A stretch of 64,000 nt of DNA from Mesorhizobium sp. STM 4661 (GTDB taxonomy: Bacteria; Pseudomonadota; Alphaproteobacteria; Rhizobiales; Rhizobiaceae). This document shows positions 26,919 through 35,487 of this stretch, in pieces. How positions within the stretch are numbered: the stretch's first letter is position 1; every line of letters starts with the position of its first letter. The notes below the pieces were generated by a model. That model did not search any database. It had not been told where the DNA came from and saw only the letters and a list, made by a program, of their open reading frames with translations. The position numbers and the translations under genes are program-made. The stretch lies in assembly GCF_000359125.1 (NCBI RefSeq), contig NZ_CAAF010000027.1:62001-126000 (forward strand), written 5' to 3'.

Positions 26919-27616
26919 CGACCATGGTGGAAGCGGTGCGCAGACGCGGAAAGGATCGGCCAGATGACCGTCGATCAGTGGACCAGCTGTTTGACCGGGA
27001 GCTGGATCACCTGCCGCCGGAGGCGCGCTGGCGCGAATGGAAGAACCGTGTCGAAGCGACCATCTTCGCCGCCAGCGAACCGGTCGGCCGCGAGACGCTC
27101 GCGCGGATCGTCGGAAAAAACTGCAGCATCGACCTGCTGATCGACGACATCCGCGAAGAACTGCGCGGTCGACCCTATGACCTCGTCGCCGTCGCCGGAG
27201 GCTGGAAGCATCTCACCCGCCCGGCCTATGCCGATGCCATCCGCTGTGCAGTCGGCGGTAACGAACGCGCGGCAGACCTCACGCAATCTGAAGTGCTGGT
27301 GCTGATGTGCATCGGCTACTTCCAGCCGATCACCCGCGCCGAACTGTCGTCTTTCTTCGGCAAGGAGATCAGTCGCGATTTTATTGGTCATCTGCGCGGT
27401 GCCGGCCTGATCGCTTCCGGTCCGCGCAGCCCAACACCGGGCGCGCCCTACACCTATGTGACGACAAAAGAATTCCTGCTTGAGTTCGGGCTCGACACGC
27501 TGCGCGACCTGCCGGATTTCGAAGCGCTCGAAGATGCAGGGCTGTTATCCAAGGCGAAGCTGCTGGCCGGTGACATTTCACCAGTTTTCACGGATGACGA
27601 TGCCGGCAGCGAATAG
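26915..27616 (+). CDS. scpB: ScpB-like chromosome segregation protein
   Basis: The 233-residue protein resembles ScpB, the winged-helix kleisin partner of SMC. Key blocks are VEATIFAASEPVGRETLARIVG, LIDDIREELRGRPYDLVAVAGGWKHLTRP, LVLMCIGYFQPITRAELSSFFG and GLIASGPRSPTPGAPYTYVTTKEFLLEFGLDTLRDLP. A GTG start overlaps the DUF1403 stop by four bases. No scpA or smc partner is nearby, so an element-encoded ScpB may adapt host SMC or act as a DNA-binding regulator. That role is inference. Confidence 0.85.
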   Translation: MTTMVEAVRRRGKDRPDDRRSVDQLFDRELDHLPPEARWREWKNRVEATIFAASEPVGRETLARIVGKNCSIDLLIDDIREELRGRPYDLVAVAGGWKHLTRPAYADAIRCAVGGNERAADLTQSEVLVLMCIGYFQPITRAELSSFFGKEISRDFIGHLRGAGLIASGPRSPTPGAPYTYVTTKEFLLEFGLDTLRDLPDFEALEDAGLLSKAKLLAGDISPVFTDDDAGSE

Positions 27617-27631
27617 GGTGAGGGCAAACGA

Positions 27632-28690
27632 ATGGGGAAGATGAAAGAGCTGCAGATCGAGACCCACAACCTCGCACGAGATTGGGAAGCGTTGTTAATT
27701 AGAATCCTCGCGCAAGAGAAGGTCGGGCGGGCCGCTGGAACGAGGCCGGACGAAGAGCCTGCAGACGAAGACGAATGGGCGATGTATCGCTCGCTTCCAG
27801 ACCTGACGTTTACGCCGAACGCCGCCACCACAACATTGGCGGTAGAATTCAAAATGTTCCGCTGGCAAACGGATTGGCGGCGCCGCGTTAGGGATGCGAT
27901 CGCGCATACCCACGAAGTCATCAAGACCAATGGCCTCGACGGTGGAATAGTCATCGTTTCGCTAGACCTCCCGGAGGAGATCCTCGCTGAACTCAAGTCG
28001 CCGGCGGCGCCTGACGTTGAAATCTGGGGACTGGCAAAATTGAGATCGTTGGCCGCGTACGATGACGAGCTTGCAAACGAACTTGAAGAGCTCGTGTCTG
28101 AGACAGTGCTCGATGGCGATTCCGGTACCCGCACAACGCCCGAAACAGAATCGCTGACGGGCACGAAGATTGCCGCGCGCCTTCGGCAAGTGCCGCCTGG
28201 CAAGGAAGGTTGGACCGAATTCGAGAAATATTGTGAGCAGGCAATCCGGTTCCTGTTTGCAGCTGAGCTCTCCAATCTCAAAGCCCAACAGCGTACCGAC
28301 GATCAATTGAACCGCATGGATCTGATCGGCCGGATCAAATCGGATCGCGGTTCATTCTGGTCGATGATCGCTACGGATTTTTCTTCCCGGTACGTTGTCT
28401 TTGATGCAAAAAACTATCGCGATCCGATCGGTCAGCGCGAAGTCGAGATCACCGAAAAGTACCTTTTCGACAAGGGTCTCAGGACCGTCGCCATCGTCGT
28501 GGCACGATCGGGTGCCAACGCAAGCGCACGTAAGTCTGCGGAGGCGCTCCTGCGTGAATATGGGAAACTCATTCTCGTCATCGATCTCGAGGATCTTTGT
28601 CGAATGCTCACAGGGGCCGATGCCGGTGATCCCCCTGAGAATTTGCTCTTCGAGCGAATGGACGAAATGCTCATGACGATGGGCCGCTAG
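27632..28690 (+). CDS. Restriction endonuclease-like protein with two PD-(D/E)XK-like segments
   Basis: The 352-residue protein has two nuclease-like segments. The first has PDLTF followed by LAVEFKMFR (about residues 53-75). The second has NRMDLIGRI followed by YVVFDAKNYRDPIG (about residues 228-270). Each fits a PD-x(n)-(D/E)xK active site. No methyltransferase or specificity partner is adjacent, so a modification-dependent nuclease or stand-alone defence protein is likely. It starts 15 bases after scpB with an AGGG upstream and may be the first cargo gene behind the transfer module. Confidence 0.65.
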   Translation: MGKMKELQIETHNLARDWEALLIRILAQEKVGRAAGTRPDEEPADEDEWAMYRSLPDLTFTPNAATTTLAVEFKMFRWQTDWRRRVRDAIAHTHEVIKTNGLDGGIVIVSLDLPEEILAELKSPAAPDVEIWGLAKLRSLAAYDDELANELEELVSETVLDGDSGTRTTPETESLTGTKIAARLRQVPPGKEGWTEFEKYCEQAIRFLFAAELSNLKAQQRTDDQLNRMDLIGRIKSDRGSFWSMIATDFSSRYVVFDAKNYRDPIGQREVEITEKYLFDKGLRTVAIVVARSGANASARKSAEALLREYGKLILVIDLEDLCRMLTGADAGDPPENLLFERMDEMLMTMGR

Positions 28691-28765
28691 TCGGCTCGGA
28701 TCGATCGGATCAAATGATCGGTGCTTGCGCTTGCGGCTTACTAGGACTTGCTACTGGAGGCGGGC

Positions 28766-28888
28766 GTGATCAAGGCGAAAGTCGACACCAAACAGATCGG
28801 TGTTGGAACCGTCGAGTTCTGGGAGAAGGTCAACAACTTCGATAGGGCCGCTATTGAAGCCCAGGCGAAGGAGTGCAAAGACCTCTAG
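28766..28888 (+). CDS. Small ORF, 40 codons, unknown
   Basis: A GTG-started frame (VIKAKVDTKQIGVGTVEFWE...) follows a good TGGAGG at five bases and ends with a TAG. No family is recognised. It lies in the 377-base gap between the PD-(D/E)XK gene and the S1/P1 nuclease. It could be a real small protein or the start of a deleted gene. Nothing else is seen in the gap. Confidence 0.3.
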   Translation: MIKAKVDTKQIGVGTVEFWEKVNNFDRAAIEAQAKECKDL

Positions 28889-29067
28889 GCGCGGCTTCAC
28901 ACCTGTTACCCGGGCAGGCGTTTACCCCCTACCTGGGTTGAACGTCGGGAGCGAGTGTCAAACCAGCAGATCAAGAAATACCAAGCGACTTATCTTATCT
29001 CATCTTGATTGTTGGGACTTTCCAATGAAGTATTGGCCGCATGGTCGATTGTTGAGGGGAGGCCGCT

Positions 29068-29916
29068 TTGCTGCGTCGTATCGGAGTGGCGGTTTCCGTC
29101 GTCTTTTCCGCTGCGGGCGCTGCCAATGCCTGGGGTGCAACGGGGCACTCCGTCGTTACCGAGATCGCCCAAAGACGCCTGAATGCAGAAACCTCGAAAG
29201 GTGTGGCGGAATTGCTCGGGCCTGGAGCGTCGCTCGCGTCGATCGCCAGCTGGGCGGATGATGAGCGCGTCCGGGACAAAACCACCACCCGATGGCACTT
29301 CGTCAGCATTCCCGGCACAGCCATCGCGTACGAGGCTTCCCGGGATTGTGTTCTTGATCCAGCCCTCGGCGATTGTCTCATCGCCGCGATAGAGCGGCAG
29401 CTCGCGGCCGTTGCGTGCCCGAGGCAACCGCTGGAGTCGCGCCAGCGTGCTCTCAAATTTCTCGTGCATTTCGTTGGCGACCTGCATCAGCCTCTCCACA
29501 CCATCGATGACCAGGGAGGAGGCAACGGGATTGTCGTGACGCTCGTTACTCAGGAAGCCGTCAACGGCAATCTTCCCTACAATTCCAACCTGCACTCCGC
29601 GTGGGACGCAGGCCTCATCGACAAGACCACCTGGTCTTGGGGGAGCTCTGTGGAGCGGCTTGAGTCGGGTTGGCTGAAGACCGCAGTCGTATCGGCAGTC
29701 ACCGCCGGCACGACAATCGACTGGGCCAACGAAAGCCATCTGCTTTCAGTGGCGGCACTCAAAGCCGTTCCTTCGAACATCGTGCTCGACGACGCTTACA
29801 GGCGATCGAATCTGCCTGTACTCGACGGACAGCTTGGCCGCGCTGGCCTACGGCTGGCCAACTTGCTCAACCTGGCTTTCGCGACGGGCCAGTGCACGGC
29901 GGATCAGCCCAATTAG
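29068..29916 (+). CDS. Secreted S1/P1-type nuclease
   Basis: The 282-residue protein has a signal peptide (MLRRIGVAVSVVFSAAGAANA) and then WGATGHSVVTEIA. The tryptophan after the cleavage site and the following histidine are zinc ligands in this family. SIASWADDERV and FLVHFVGDLHQPLHT supply the other Asp and His ligands. Such periplasmic or secreted nucleases cleave single-stranded DNA and RNA. A TTG start preceded by GAGGGGAGG fits. It is followed after 68 bases by the protease-MBL pair and may belong to that unit. Confidence 0.88.
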   Translation: MLRRIGVAVSVVFSAAGAANAWGATGHSVVTEIAQRRLNAETSKGVAELLGPGASLASIASWADDERVRDKTTTRWHFVSIPGTAIAYEASRDCVLDPALGDCLIAAIERQLAAVACPRQPLESRQRALKFLVHFVGDLHQPLHTIDDQGGGNGIVVTLVTQEAVNGNLPYNSNLHSAWDAGLIDKTTWSWGSSVERLESGWLKTAVVSAVTAGTTIDWANESHLLSVAALKAVPSNIVLDDAYRRSNLPVLDGQLGRAGLRLANLLNLAFATGQCTADQPN

Positions 29917-29984
29917 CGAGAGGCGCCGGCAAGCTCGCGTACTGGTCTAGTGATGAAACGGGTGTAGGAGTGGCTAGAAGGGCT

Positions 29985-31898
29985 ATGCCAAGCGGTCGCG
30001 GTTCCGAGAAGGGCGTTCTGTCACCGGCTGAGGCGCGCGATGTCTACTCAGCGCGTCGATTTCTGGATGGCGGCACGCAAAGGACGCTCGGACTGAAGGC
30101 GCGCTTTGACACGTACTTCAAGGATCCGCTGATAGCAAAGCAAAACCCGGGTTTGGAAATCGACAGCGAGTTCTATGTGCCCTGGGAGCCGCGCATCGGC
30201 GACGGACCGACCAGTGCCCGGTTTGCGATCGTCGACTACGACAGCACCGCCAACAAGCTTGAGGACCCGGCGGTCTGGAACCCGCGCCAAAAGGCCTTCT
30301 TCACGCCGGACGGCCGTAGGGTAGACAAGTCCGTCAGGGAAACGACGCACTTTCGTCAGGTGAGCACCTGGGCCATCCTTCAGAACACGCTCGACTTCTT
30401 CGAGAGTCCGAGTGGGCTTGGGCGACGCATCTCCTGGGCATTCGAGGGCAATCGCCTGCTCGTCACACCGAACGCTGGTTACGGTGCGAACGCTTATTAT
30501 GACCGTGAGAGCAAGTCCCTCCAGTTCTATTACTTCGACGACGAGGCCGGTCAGCGCATTCATACCTGCCTGTCGAGCGACATCGTCAACCACGAATTTG
30601 GTCACGCTCTGCTGGATGGCATACGGCCATACTACCTAGAGGCTGTTTCGCCCCAGACCGGTGCCTTCCACGAGTTTCTGGGCGACCTCACCGCGATCTT
30701 GATGACCCTTCGCAACAATTCATTCCGAAGGGAGCTGGCTACCAGGACGCAGGGCGATCTCAGGTCCAAGTCGGGCAGCGATCTGCTTGCCGCCGTAGCG
30801 GCAGAGTTCGGTGAGGCGGTGTCTGGACAGCCGTATCTTCGCAGCGCCGCCAACGAACACACGCTCGGCGAATACAAGGACGTGGTCGAACCGCATGCTC
30901 TGTCGGAAGTCATGACCGCGGCGATGTTCGACATCTTCGTCGCGTTGACCGAGCAATATCTCAAACGAGAACGCACCGACGGCAAGACGCACAGCCCAGC
31001 CCAATCGCTAAGTTTCGCCGTCACTCGCATGCAGGTCATCGCCATCCAGGCTTTGGACTTCCTGCCTCCCGTCGAGGTGACGTTCAACGACTACGCACGC
31101 GCAGTTCTGCGCAATCTCGCAATTGCTGACCCGATTGATCAAAACGAGTATCGGGACATGATCGCCAGCGTCTTCGTCCGCCGAGAAATCCTGACTGCGG
31201 AGGAAGCCGCCACGCTCCTCGCACCTGGGCCTCTCTATGAGCGGATGCCGGGAACTATTGCGCACGACGCCGAGCGCATAGGCAGTTCGCGCGCCGAGGC
31301 GTATCGATATCTCGACGACAATCGCGACAAGCTCTTCATCCCAGACCATGTCGACATCATCGTCGACGAGGTCTTCACGGCCCAGAAAATGGTAGGCATG
31401 GGCCTGTTCCAACCCAAGCAGATCATCCTTCAATATCTCTGGCGCGAGGAACTCGTTCTGGAAGGCCGGAAATTCGGCCGATTCAACGGGAAGACGACGA
31501 GCCTCCTGTGTGGCGGCACCCTCGTTTTCGATGTAAATGGAAGTCTCCTGTATTGGACGCGGAAGCCGGGAAGCGAACCGTCGGCAACGGCGGCGGCAGC
31601 GATGCGAAAGCGGAACAGACGCAAGGACCTTTTCGGGACGGAAGTCGCCGCACTCGACGAAATGGAGGCCGGCGAGCGGCGGCGGTTGGAATACCTAAAT
31701 GTTCTGGCGCGCCGTGTCGGCGAAGGCATGGTCGGCGAGGAACTGGCCGGTCCGGAAGGCTTGGTCGGCGGGCTGACACCGCCTCTGATCGCGCGAGAAG
31801 TCGATGGATCGGTCCGATTCGAGCTATCACCCCACTTTCATATTCACGATGACCATGAAACCGAGTTTGGAGCGCTGAGATGGCAAACGAGCTCCTGA
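29985..31898 (+). CDS. Thermolysin-like (gluzincin) metalloprotease, copy A
   Basis: The protein of about 637 residues has the gluzincin core: IVNHEFGHALLDG with zinc-binding HExxH, and downstream GAFHEFLGDLTAIL, where the Glu of the ExxxD pattern is the third zinc ligand. RFAIVDYDS and FHFHIHDD-type tail residues frame it. No signal peptide is seen, so it probably acts in the cytoplasm. The frame opens at 29670 but overlaps the nuclease gene; ATG 29985, preceded by AGAAGGG, is preferred, with GTG 29970 as alternative. It overlaps the MBL gene by 19 bases. A homologue lies at 61810-63654. Confidence 0.75.
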   Translation: MPSGRGSEKGVLSPAEARDVYSARRFLDGGTQRTLGLKARFDTYFKDPLIAKQNPGLEIDSEFYVPWEPRIGDGPTSARFAIVDYDSTANKLEDPAVWNPRQKAFFTPDGRRVDKSVRETTHFRQVSTWAILQNTLDFFESPSGLGRRISWAFEGNRLLVTPNAGYGANAYYDRESKSLQFYYFDDEAGQRIHTCLSSDIVNHEFGHALLDGIRPYYLEAVSPQTGAFHEFLGDLTAILMTLRNNSFRRELATRTQGDLRSKSGSDLLAAVAAEFGEAVSGQPYLRSAANEHTLGEYKDVVEPHALSEVMTAAMFDIFVALTEQYLKRERTDGKTHSPAQSLSFAVTRMQVIAIQALDFLPPVEVTFNDYARAVLRNLAIADPIDQNEYRDMIASVFVRREILTAEEAATLLAPGPLYERMPGTIAHDAERIGSSRAEAYRYLDDNRDKLFIPDHVDIIVDEVFTAQKMVGMGLFQPKQIILQYLWREELVLEGRKFGRFNGKTTSLLCGGTLVFDVNGSLLYWTRKPGSEPSATAAAAMRKRNRRKDLFGTEVAALDEMEAGERRRLEYLNVLARRVGEGMVGEELAGPEGLVGGLTPPLIAREVDGSVRFELSPHFHIHDDHETEFGALRWQTSS

Positions 31899-33226
31899 TC
31901 CGGGTCTACGATGTCGGCTTGGGCGATTGCATCTATGTTCGGATACCGGGCAAGAGTGCAAAAGTTGAAGACGCCTTCCATCTGCTGATCGATTGCGGAA
32001 CTTGGAGCGAAGGAAAGCTGCTCACGGCCGCTATCAAGCAGCTGGAAAGTGAATTGCCGACAAGCGACGGTGGCAAGAAGCGGCTCGACCTCGTTGTTGT
32101 GACGCACGAACACAAAGATCACATTGCGGGATTCGATCCGGCACTGTTCGAGAACATCGAGGTGGGCGCGGTCTGGATGAACTGCGCGATGAATCCGAAG
32201 CACCCGCAGGCTGGAAAGACACGCAAAATACGGGGTGTGGCTGAGAAAGCCATGCGCCGTGTCGCGGCCTCAGGACTGAAGCTCAGTCCGCGCATGGACG
32301 AGCTGCTGTCGGTTTTTCAGATCGACAATAAAGGTGCGATGAACACCCTGCGAAAGACGCTGCTGAAGGGGCGAGACCCAACCTACGTCAGTGCCGGAGA
32401 CACGAACGAGAAATACGGCCTCGCACTGCATAAGGCCAAGATACACGTTCTGGCCCCGGAGGCGGACTTCGATCGCTATTACATTGGTGCGCCAGCTCAG
32501 CGTGCATTGAAGGGAGTGCTTGGCCCGGCTGCCTTTGACGCGGAAGGGGAGCTCATCTCCACCGCAAAATCGGAAAAACCCGACAAGCTGCCCATGCCCA
32601 GGAACGTCGGCCCGGCGTCATTCCGAGCGCTACGGGCGAGAATGCAGTCGCAGGCCCTCGCATTCGCGGAATTGGACGGCACGCTTAAGAACAACTCCAG
32701 CGTCGTCCTGCTGATTGAATGGAAGAAGAAGCGCTTGCTGTTCGTCGGCGATGCCGAATGGCACGGCGCCTTCAAGGAAGGCAAGATGAACGGCTCGTGG
32801 AACGTCATGTGGCAGCGTCCGGATAAGCTCCTGAACAAGCCCGTCGATTTCCTGAAGATCGGTCATCACGGCAGTGAAAACAGCACGCCGTGGGATATGG
32901 GAACAGGAAAGGCATCGGAGGCGGTGTCCATCCTGGACGCGATCCTCCCGCTGCCCCAAGCGGGCGAGCAAGCCACCGCAAAAGCCGTCGTTTCCACGGA
33001 GCGCGGCAAGTACCGGACGATCCCCCGCGGCCTTCTCATGATCGAGATCGCACGTCGCGTCGAAGGGGCGCGGATCTATGCGCCCGACCTGAAAGGGTTC
33101 AAACCGAAGGATCCGGCCGACTTCGACGCATATGAACGAGAATGGCTCGGCCTGGCCCAGCCGCTCAGAACCGATTTCGAACGCATTCGAGAATCGAAGG
33201 GATTCGTGGATGTGATTTTCACCTAA
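31880..33226 (+). CDS. ComEC-like metallo-beta-lactamase-fold hydrolase, copy A
   Basis: The 448-residue protein starts ELLIRVYDVGLGDCIYV, the ComEC/Rec2-type MBL opening. It has the metal motif VVTHEHKDHIAGF (HxHxDH), later LLFVGDAEWHG and FLKIGHHGSENS. This branch often hydrolyses nucleic acids or cyclic nucleotides, and no signal peptide is present. It overlaps the protease gene, implying coupled expression and a joint role. The second protease-MBL pair at the window end starts with the closely similar MYEVGFGDCFLLGF and THRHKDHVWGF. The substrate is unknown. Confidence 0.82.
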   Translation: MANELLIRVYDVGLGDCIYVRIPGKSAKVEDAFHLLIDCGTWSEGKLLTAAIKQLESELPTSDGGKKRLDLVVVTHEHKDHIAGFDPALFENIEVGAVWMNCAMNPKHPQAGKTRKIRGVAEKAMRRVAASGLKLSPRMDELLSVFQIDNKGAMNTLRKTLLKGRDPTYVSAGDTNEKYGLALHKAKIHVLAPEADFDRYYIGAPAQRALKGVLGPAAFDAEGELISTAKSEKPDKLPMPRNVGPASFRALRARMQSQALAFAELDGTLKNNSSVVLLIEWKKKRLLFVGDAEWHGAFKEGKMNGSWNVMWQRPDKLLNKPVDFLKIGHHGSENSTPWDMGTGKASEAVSILDAILPLPQAGEQATAKAVVSTERGKYRTIPRGLLMIEIARRVEGARIYAPDLKGFKPKDPADFDAYEREWLGLAQPLRTDFERIRESKGFVDVIFT

Positions 33227-33249
33227 GGTCAACGTGCTTCACAGCGCAC

Positions 33250-35487
33250 CTAAGCCGGCGGCCCCAAAGGATCATCGGGAATCTCTGTTGCCTCACCAAC
33301 CGCGTAGGCAAGTACGATCGAAAAGAGACTAGGGAGGCCCTCGCGTGAAGCAGCCGCAATCCGTCTTATATCCTCCTCGGCGAGCGCCAACCGCTTTGTC
33401 GCCAGAGCCAGGAGGAATTCGAGACACGCTTCACCTTGGCTTTCCCCGTGCTGGGCGAGCATCTTGACGATCAGGTTGGCCATCTTCGCGCTGTGCTTTT
33501 CGGTTTGCACATCAGCAAAATTGAGCTCGTGAGGGAACGAAGCGCGCAACAGAGCCGCCTGGATGATCCCGTCGTTGTAGCGGGTAAAATTTTCGCTCGA
33601 CAGCACGTTGAGATGGAACGGCGATTGAGACAGCGACGCCGACGTCTGCTTCGGCTTCGGCACCTTCCGACAGTTCTCAAGAATCGCCGCGATCGTCGAA
33701 AAGATATCGCCTTGGGTGATATCCTCTTTCTCGTAGTCCCCGGCCCAGAATGCGAAACCCTGCCGGAGCTTGAGAGCGTCGTCGGAACTTGTTCTTAGGA
33801 AAAGGTCATCTCCACCGATATCTGCCGATATGGTGGCTATGCGACTCTCGATAGCCGCAATGGGAGCATCCTCGGCATTCGTCATCCTTAGCGGCAGGAG
33901 CGCATTGTTCCAGAATCGCAGTTCGCGGCTCCAGGCAGTGAACTGGTTTGGGTGAGGCAACATCATATCGTCGACGAAACACATTGTGTGTTTGGGCGAC
34001 TGATTGTTGTGCTCGAGGTCGCGTAACAAAGTCAGTTGGTGCTCGGCCGCGCTGTGCTTCCGCAGTCCCGCCAGGAACGTCCTCGGGCGGTCCTTGAATC
34101 TATCGCGGAGGTCGCGGCTTGCGTCCTGGAAGGACTGACCGGATCCAACGCATCCCGCAACGACGACCACGCCCCGACGATCCTCGCTTCCCTTTTCGAG
34201 GTCCGTACCGTGGATGACGTGCGGGCGACGCAGGCCAAGACCTTCGATCTCGTCTGCAACGCACTCGGCGAGTGCGATACTTTCCGCCCCGCGAAGCGCC
34301 AGAACGTGGCTCGTCGAGGCTGGAGCGTGTCGTCGGACGATAATCTCAATTGCCTTTTTCCCGCCGTCACTCAGGAGCGTGCGATCAAGGTTGACGAACA
34401 GGCGATGAACGTCGCGATCGGGGTCACGCCGCAGCGAAAAGGCACGCTTGCCCCGATATCTTCTCATCACGTCGCGCAACTGAGCTGGGGCATCGGTGTG
34501 AATCAGGGTGTAGGGCGTGACTGTCGCAGCGTCGGCAAGAAACTGGTCGCCGACGAAGGTGATCGTTCGCGAGCCGTTCCTGCACCAAGGGCACCGCTCT
34601 TGCTCGAAAACCTCCATCGACAAAGGATCAAGCCCTTGAATCTCATCACGCGCGTCGAAAACAACTGTGCCCGGCACTTGATGAGCGGTAGAAAAAAGCG
34701 TCACGACGCGCTGGGGTGGGAGCTTCGTCTGTTCGAACACCTGTTTTGGCAACGAACCCGTCGCAGTAGCCGATATCAAGACCAGCTCGCTGTCCGGATC
34801 TTGGATACTCAGTTTTTCAAGTCCTTCGTAGGATGAGAAACTCGTCACGCGCGGGGTGATAAAGTCGCGGCGAAGTCGGCTCTTGAGAGAATACGCTGCA
34901 AACACGAGAGCCGAAATCGATGAGGAGTCGACCCAGATCTTTCTGATGCTATCGTGGAGATGGGGAAGGAGTACCAACGATAGAAAGCCGATTTCCTCAC
35001 CCTGGATGAGCATGTTTGCAGCCCGAAAGAATGCGGCGGAGTGCCTTCTGCGCGGGTGGATGAAATGATGTCCGGAAGGCGCAACGAGCACAGCTTCGCG
35101 CGTCTCAGCCAAGTGGCGGATTCCCGCAGCTCGAAGCGAGCGAAAGTCCTCCTTTACAAGTATTATTGAACCTTGCAGCGTCGAGGTTGCCCCCGTTTTC
35201 ATTCTGCCTCGGGCGTCGAATGACACAATGACGACTGGTACGAGTGCGTTGGCCAAGCGAAGCGCAGTACCGGCTTCGATTGATCTCTTCACGCTCGCCC
35301 GTGCCGTGGCGGCGGCATCGCTTGGCACGACAATAATCAGACTGTCGGGATAGGGACGTCCACCGAGCCTGTCGTCGTCGACGATCCGGATCAGATCCTG
35401 GATGCTGAAAAACGGAAGAGTCGTGACGAGAACCAGGGCGTTGCCGACGCCGTTTTTGTGCCAACGGTAGTGGAAGAACGAGCTCAT
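33250..35487 (-). CDS. Large protein with phosphoribosyltransferase-like segments, partner of GHKL ATPase
   Basis: The 745-residue protein has no family I can name with certainty. Two segments look like PRTase folds. Around residues 185-255, IWVDSSSISALVFAAY is followed by SELVLISATATGSL. Around residues 390-465, SHVLALRGAESIALAECVADEI is followed by VVVVAGCVGSGQSF, resembling the PRPP loop, though the acidic pair is missing. A CPWC knuckle lies at about 299-302. It overlaps the GHKL gene by four bases and is the third gene of the thyX-GHKL-PRTase unit. It is probably the effector of that unit; this is inference. Confidence 0.5.
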   Translation of the reverse strand: MSSFFHYRWHKNGVGNALVLVTTLPFFSIQDLIRIVDDDRLGGRPYPDSLIIVVPSDAAATARASVKRSIEAGTALRLANALVPVVIVSFDARGRMKTGATSTLQGSIILVKEDFRSLRAAGIRHLAETREAVLVAPSGHHFIHPRRRHSAAFFRAANMLIQGEEIGFLSLVLLPHLHDSIRKIWVDSSSISALVFAAYSLKSRLRRDFITPRVTSFSSYEGLEKLSIQDPDSELVLISATATGSLPKQVFEQTKLPPQRVVTLFSTAHQVPGTVVFDARDEIQGLDPLSMEVFEQERCPWCRNGSRTITFVGDQFLADAATVTPYTLIHTDAPAQLRDVMRRYRGKRAFSLRRDPDRDVHRLFVNLDRTLLSDGGKKAIEIIVRRHAPASTSHVLALRGAESIALAECVADEIEGLGLRRPHVIHGTDLEKGSEDRRGVVVVAGCVGSGQSFQDASRDLRDRFKDRPRTFLAGLRKHSAAEHQLTLLRDLEHNNQSPKHTMCFVDDMMLPHPNQFTAWSRELRFWNNALLPLRMTNAEDAPIAAIESRIATISADIGGDDLFLRTSSDDALKLRQGFAFWAGDYEKEDITQGDIFSTIAAILENCRKVPKPKQTSASLSQSPFHLNVLSSENFTRYNDGIIQAALLRASFPHELNFADVQTEKHSAKMANLIVKMLAQHGESQGEACLEFLLALATKRLALAEEDIRRIAAASREGLPSLFSIVLAYAVGEATEIPDDPLGPPA

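Noticed and set aside
29670..29984. N-terminal extension of the first protease frame
   Set aside because: It is antisense-free but overlaps the S1/P1 nuclease coding region in another frame and has no protease similarity.
34036..34836. Plus-strand ORF of 266 codons opposite the PRTase-like gene
   Set aside because: No motif; the minus-strand frame is far longer and overlaps its operon partner correctly.
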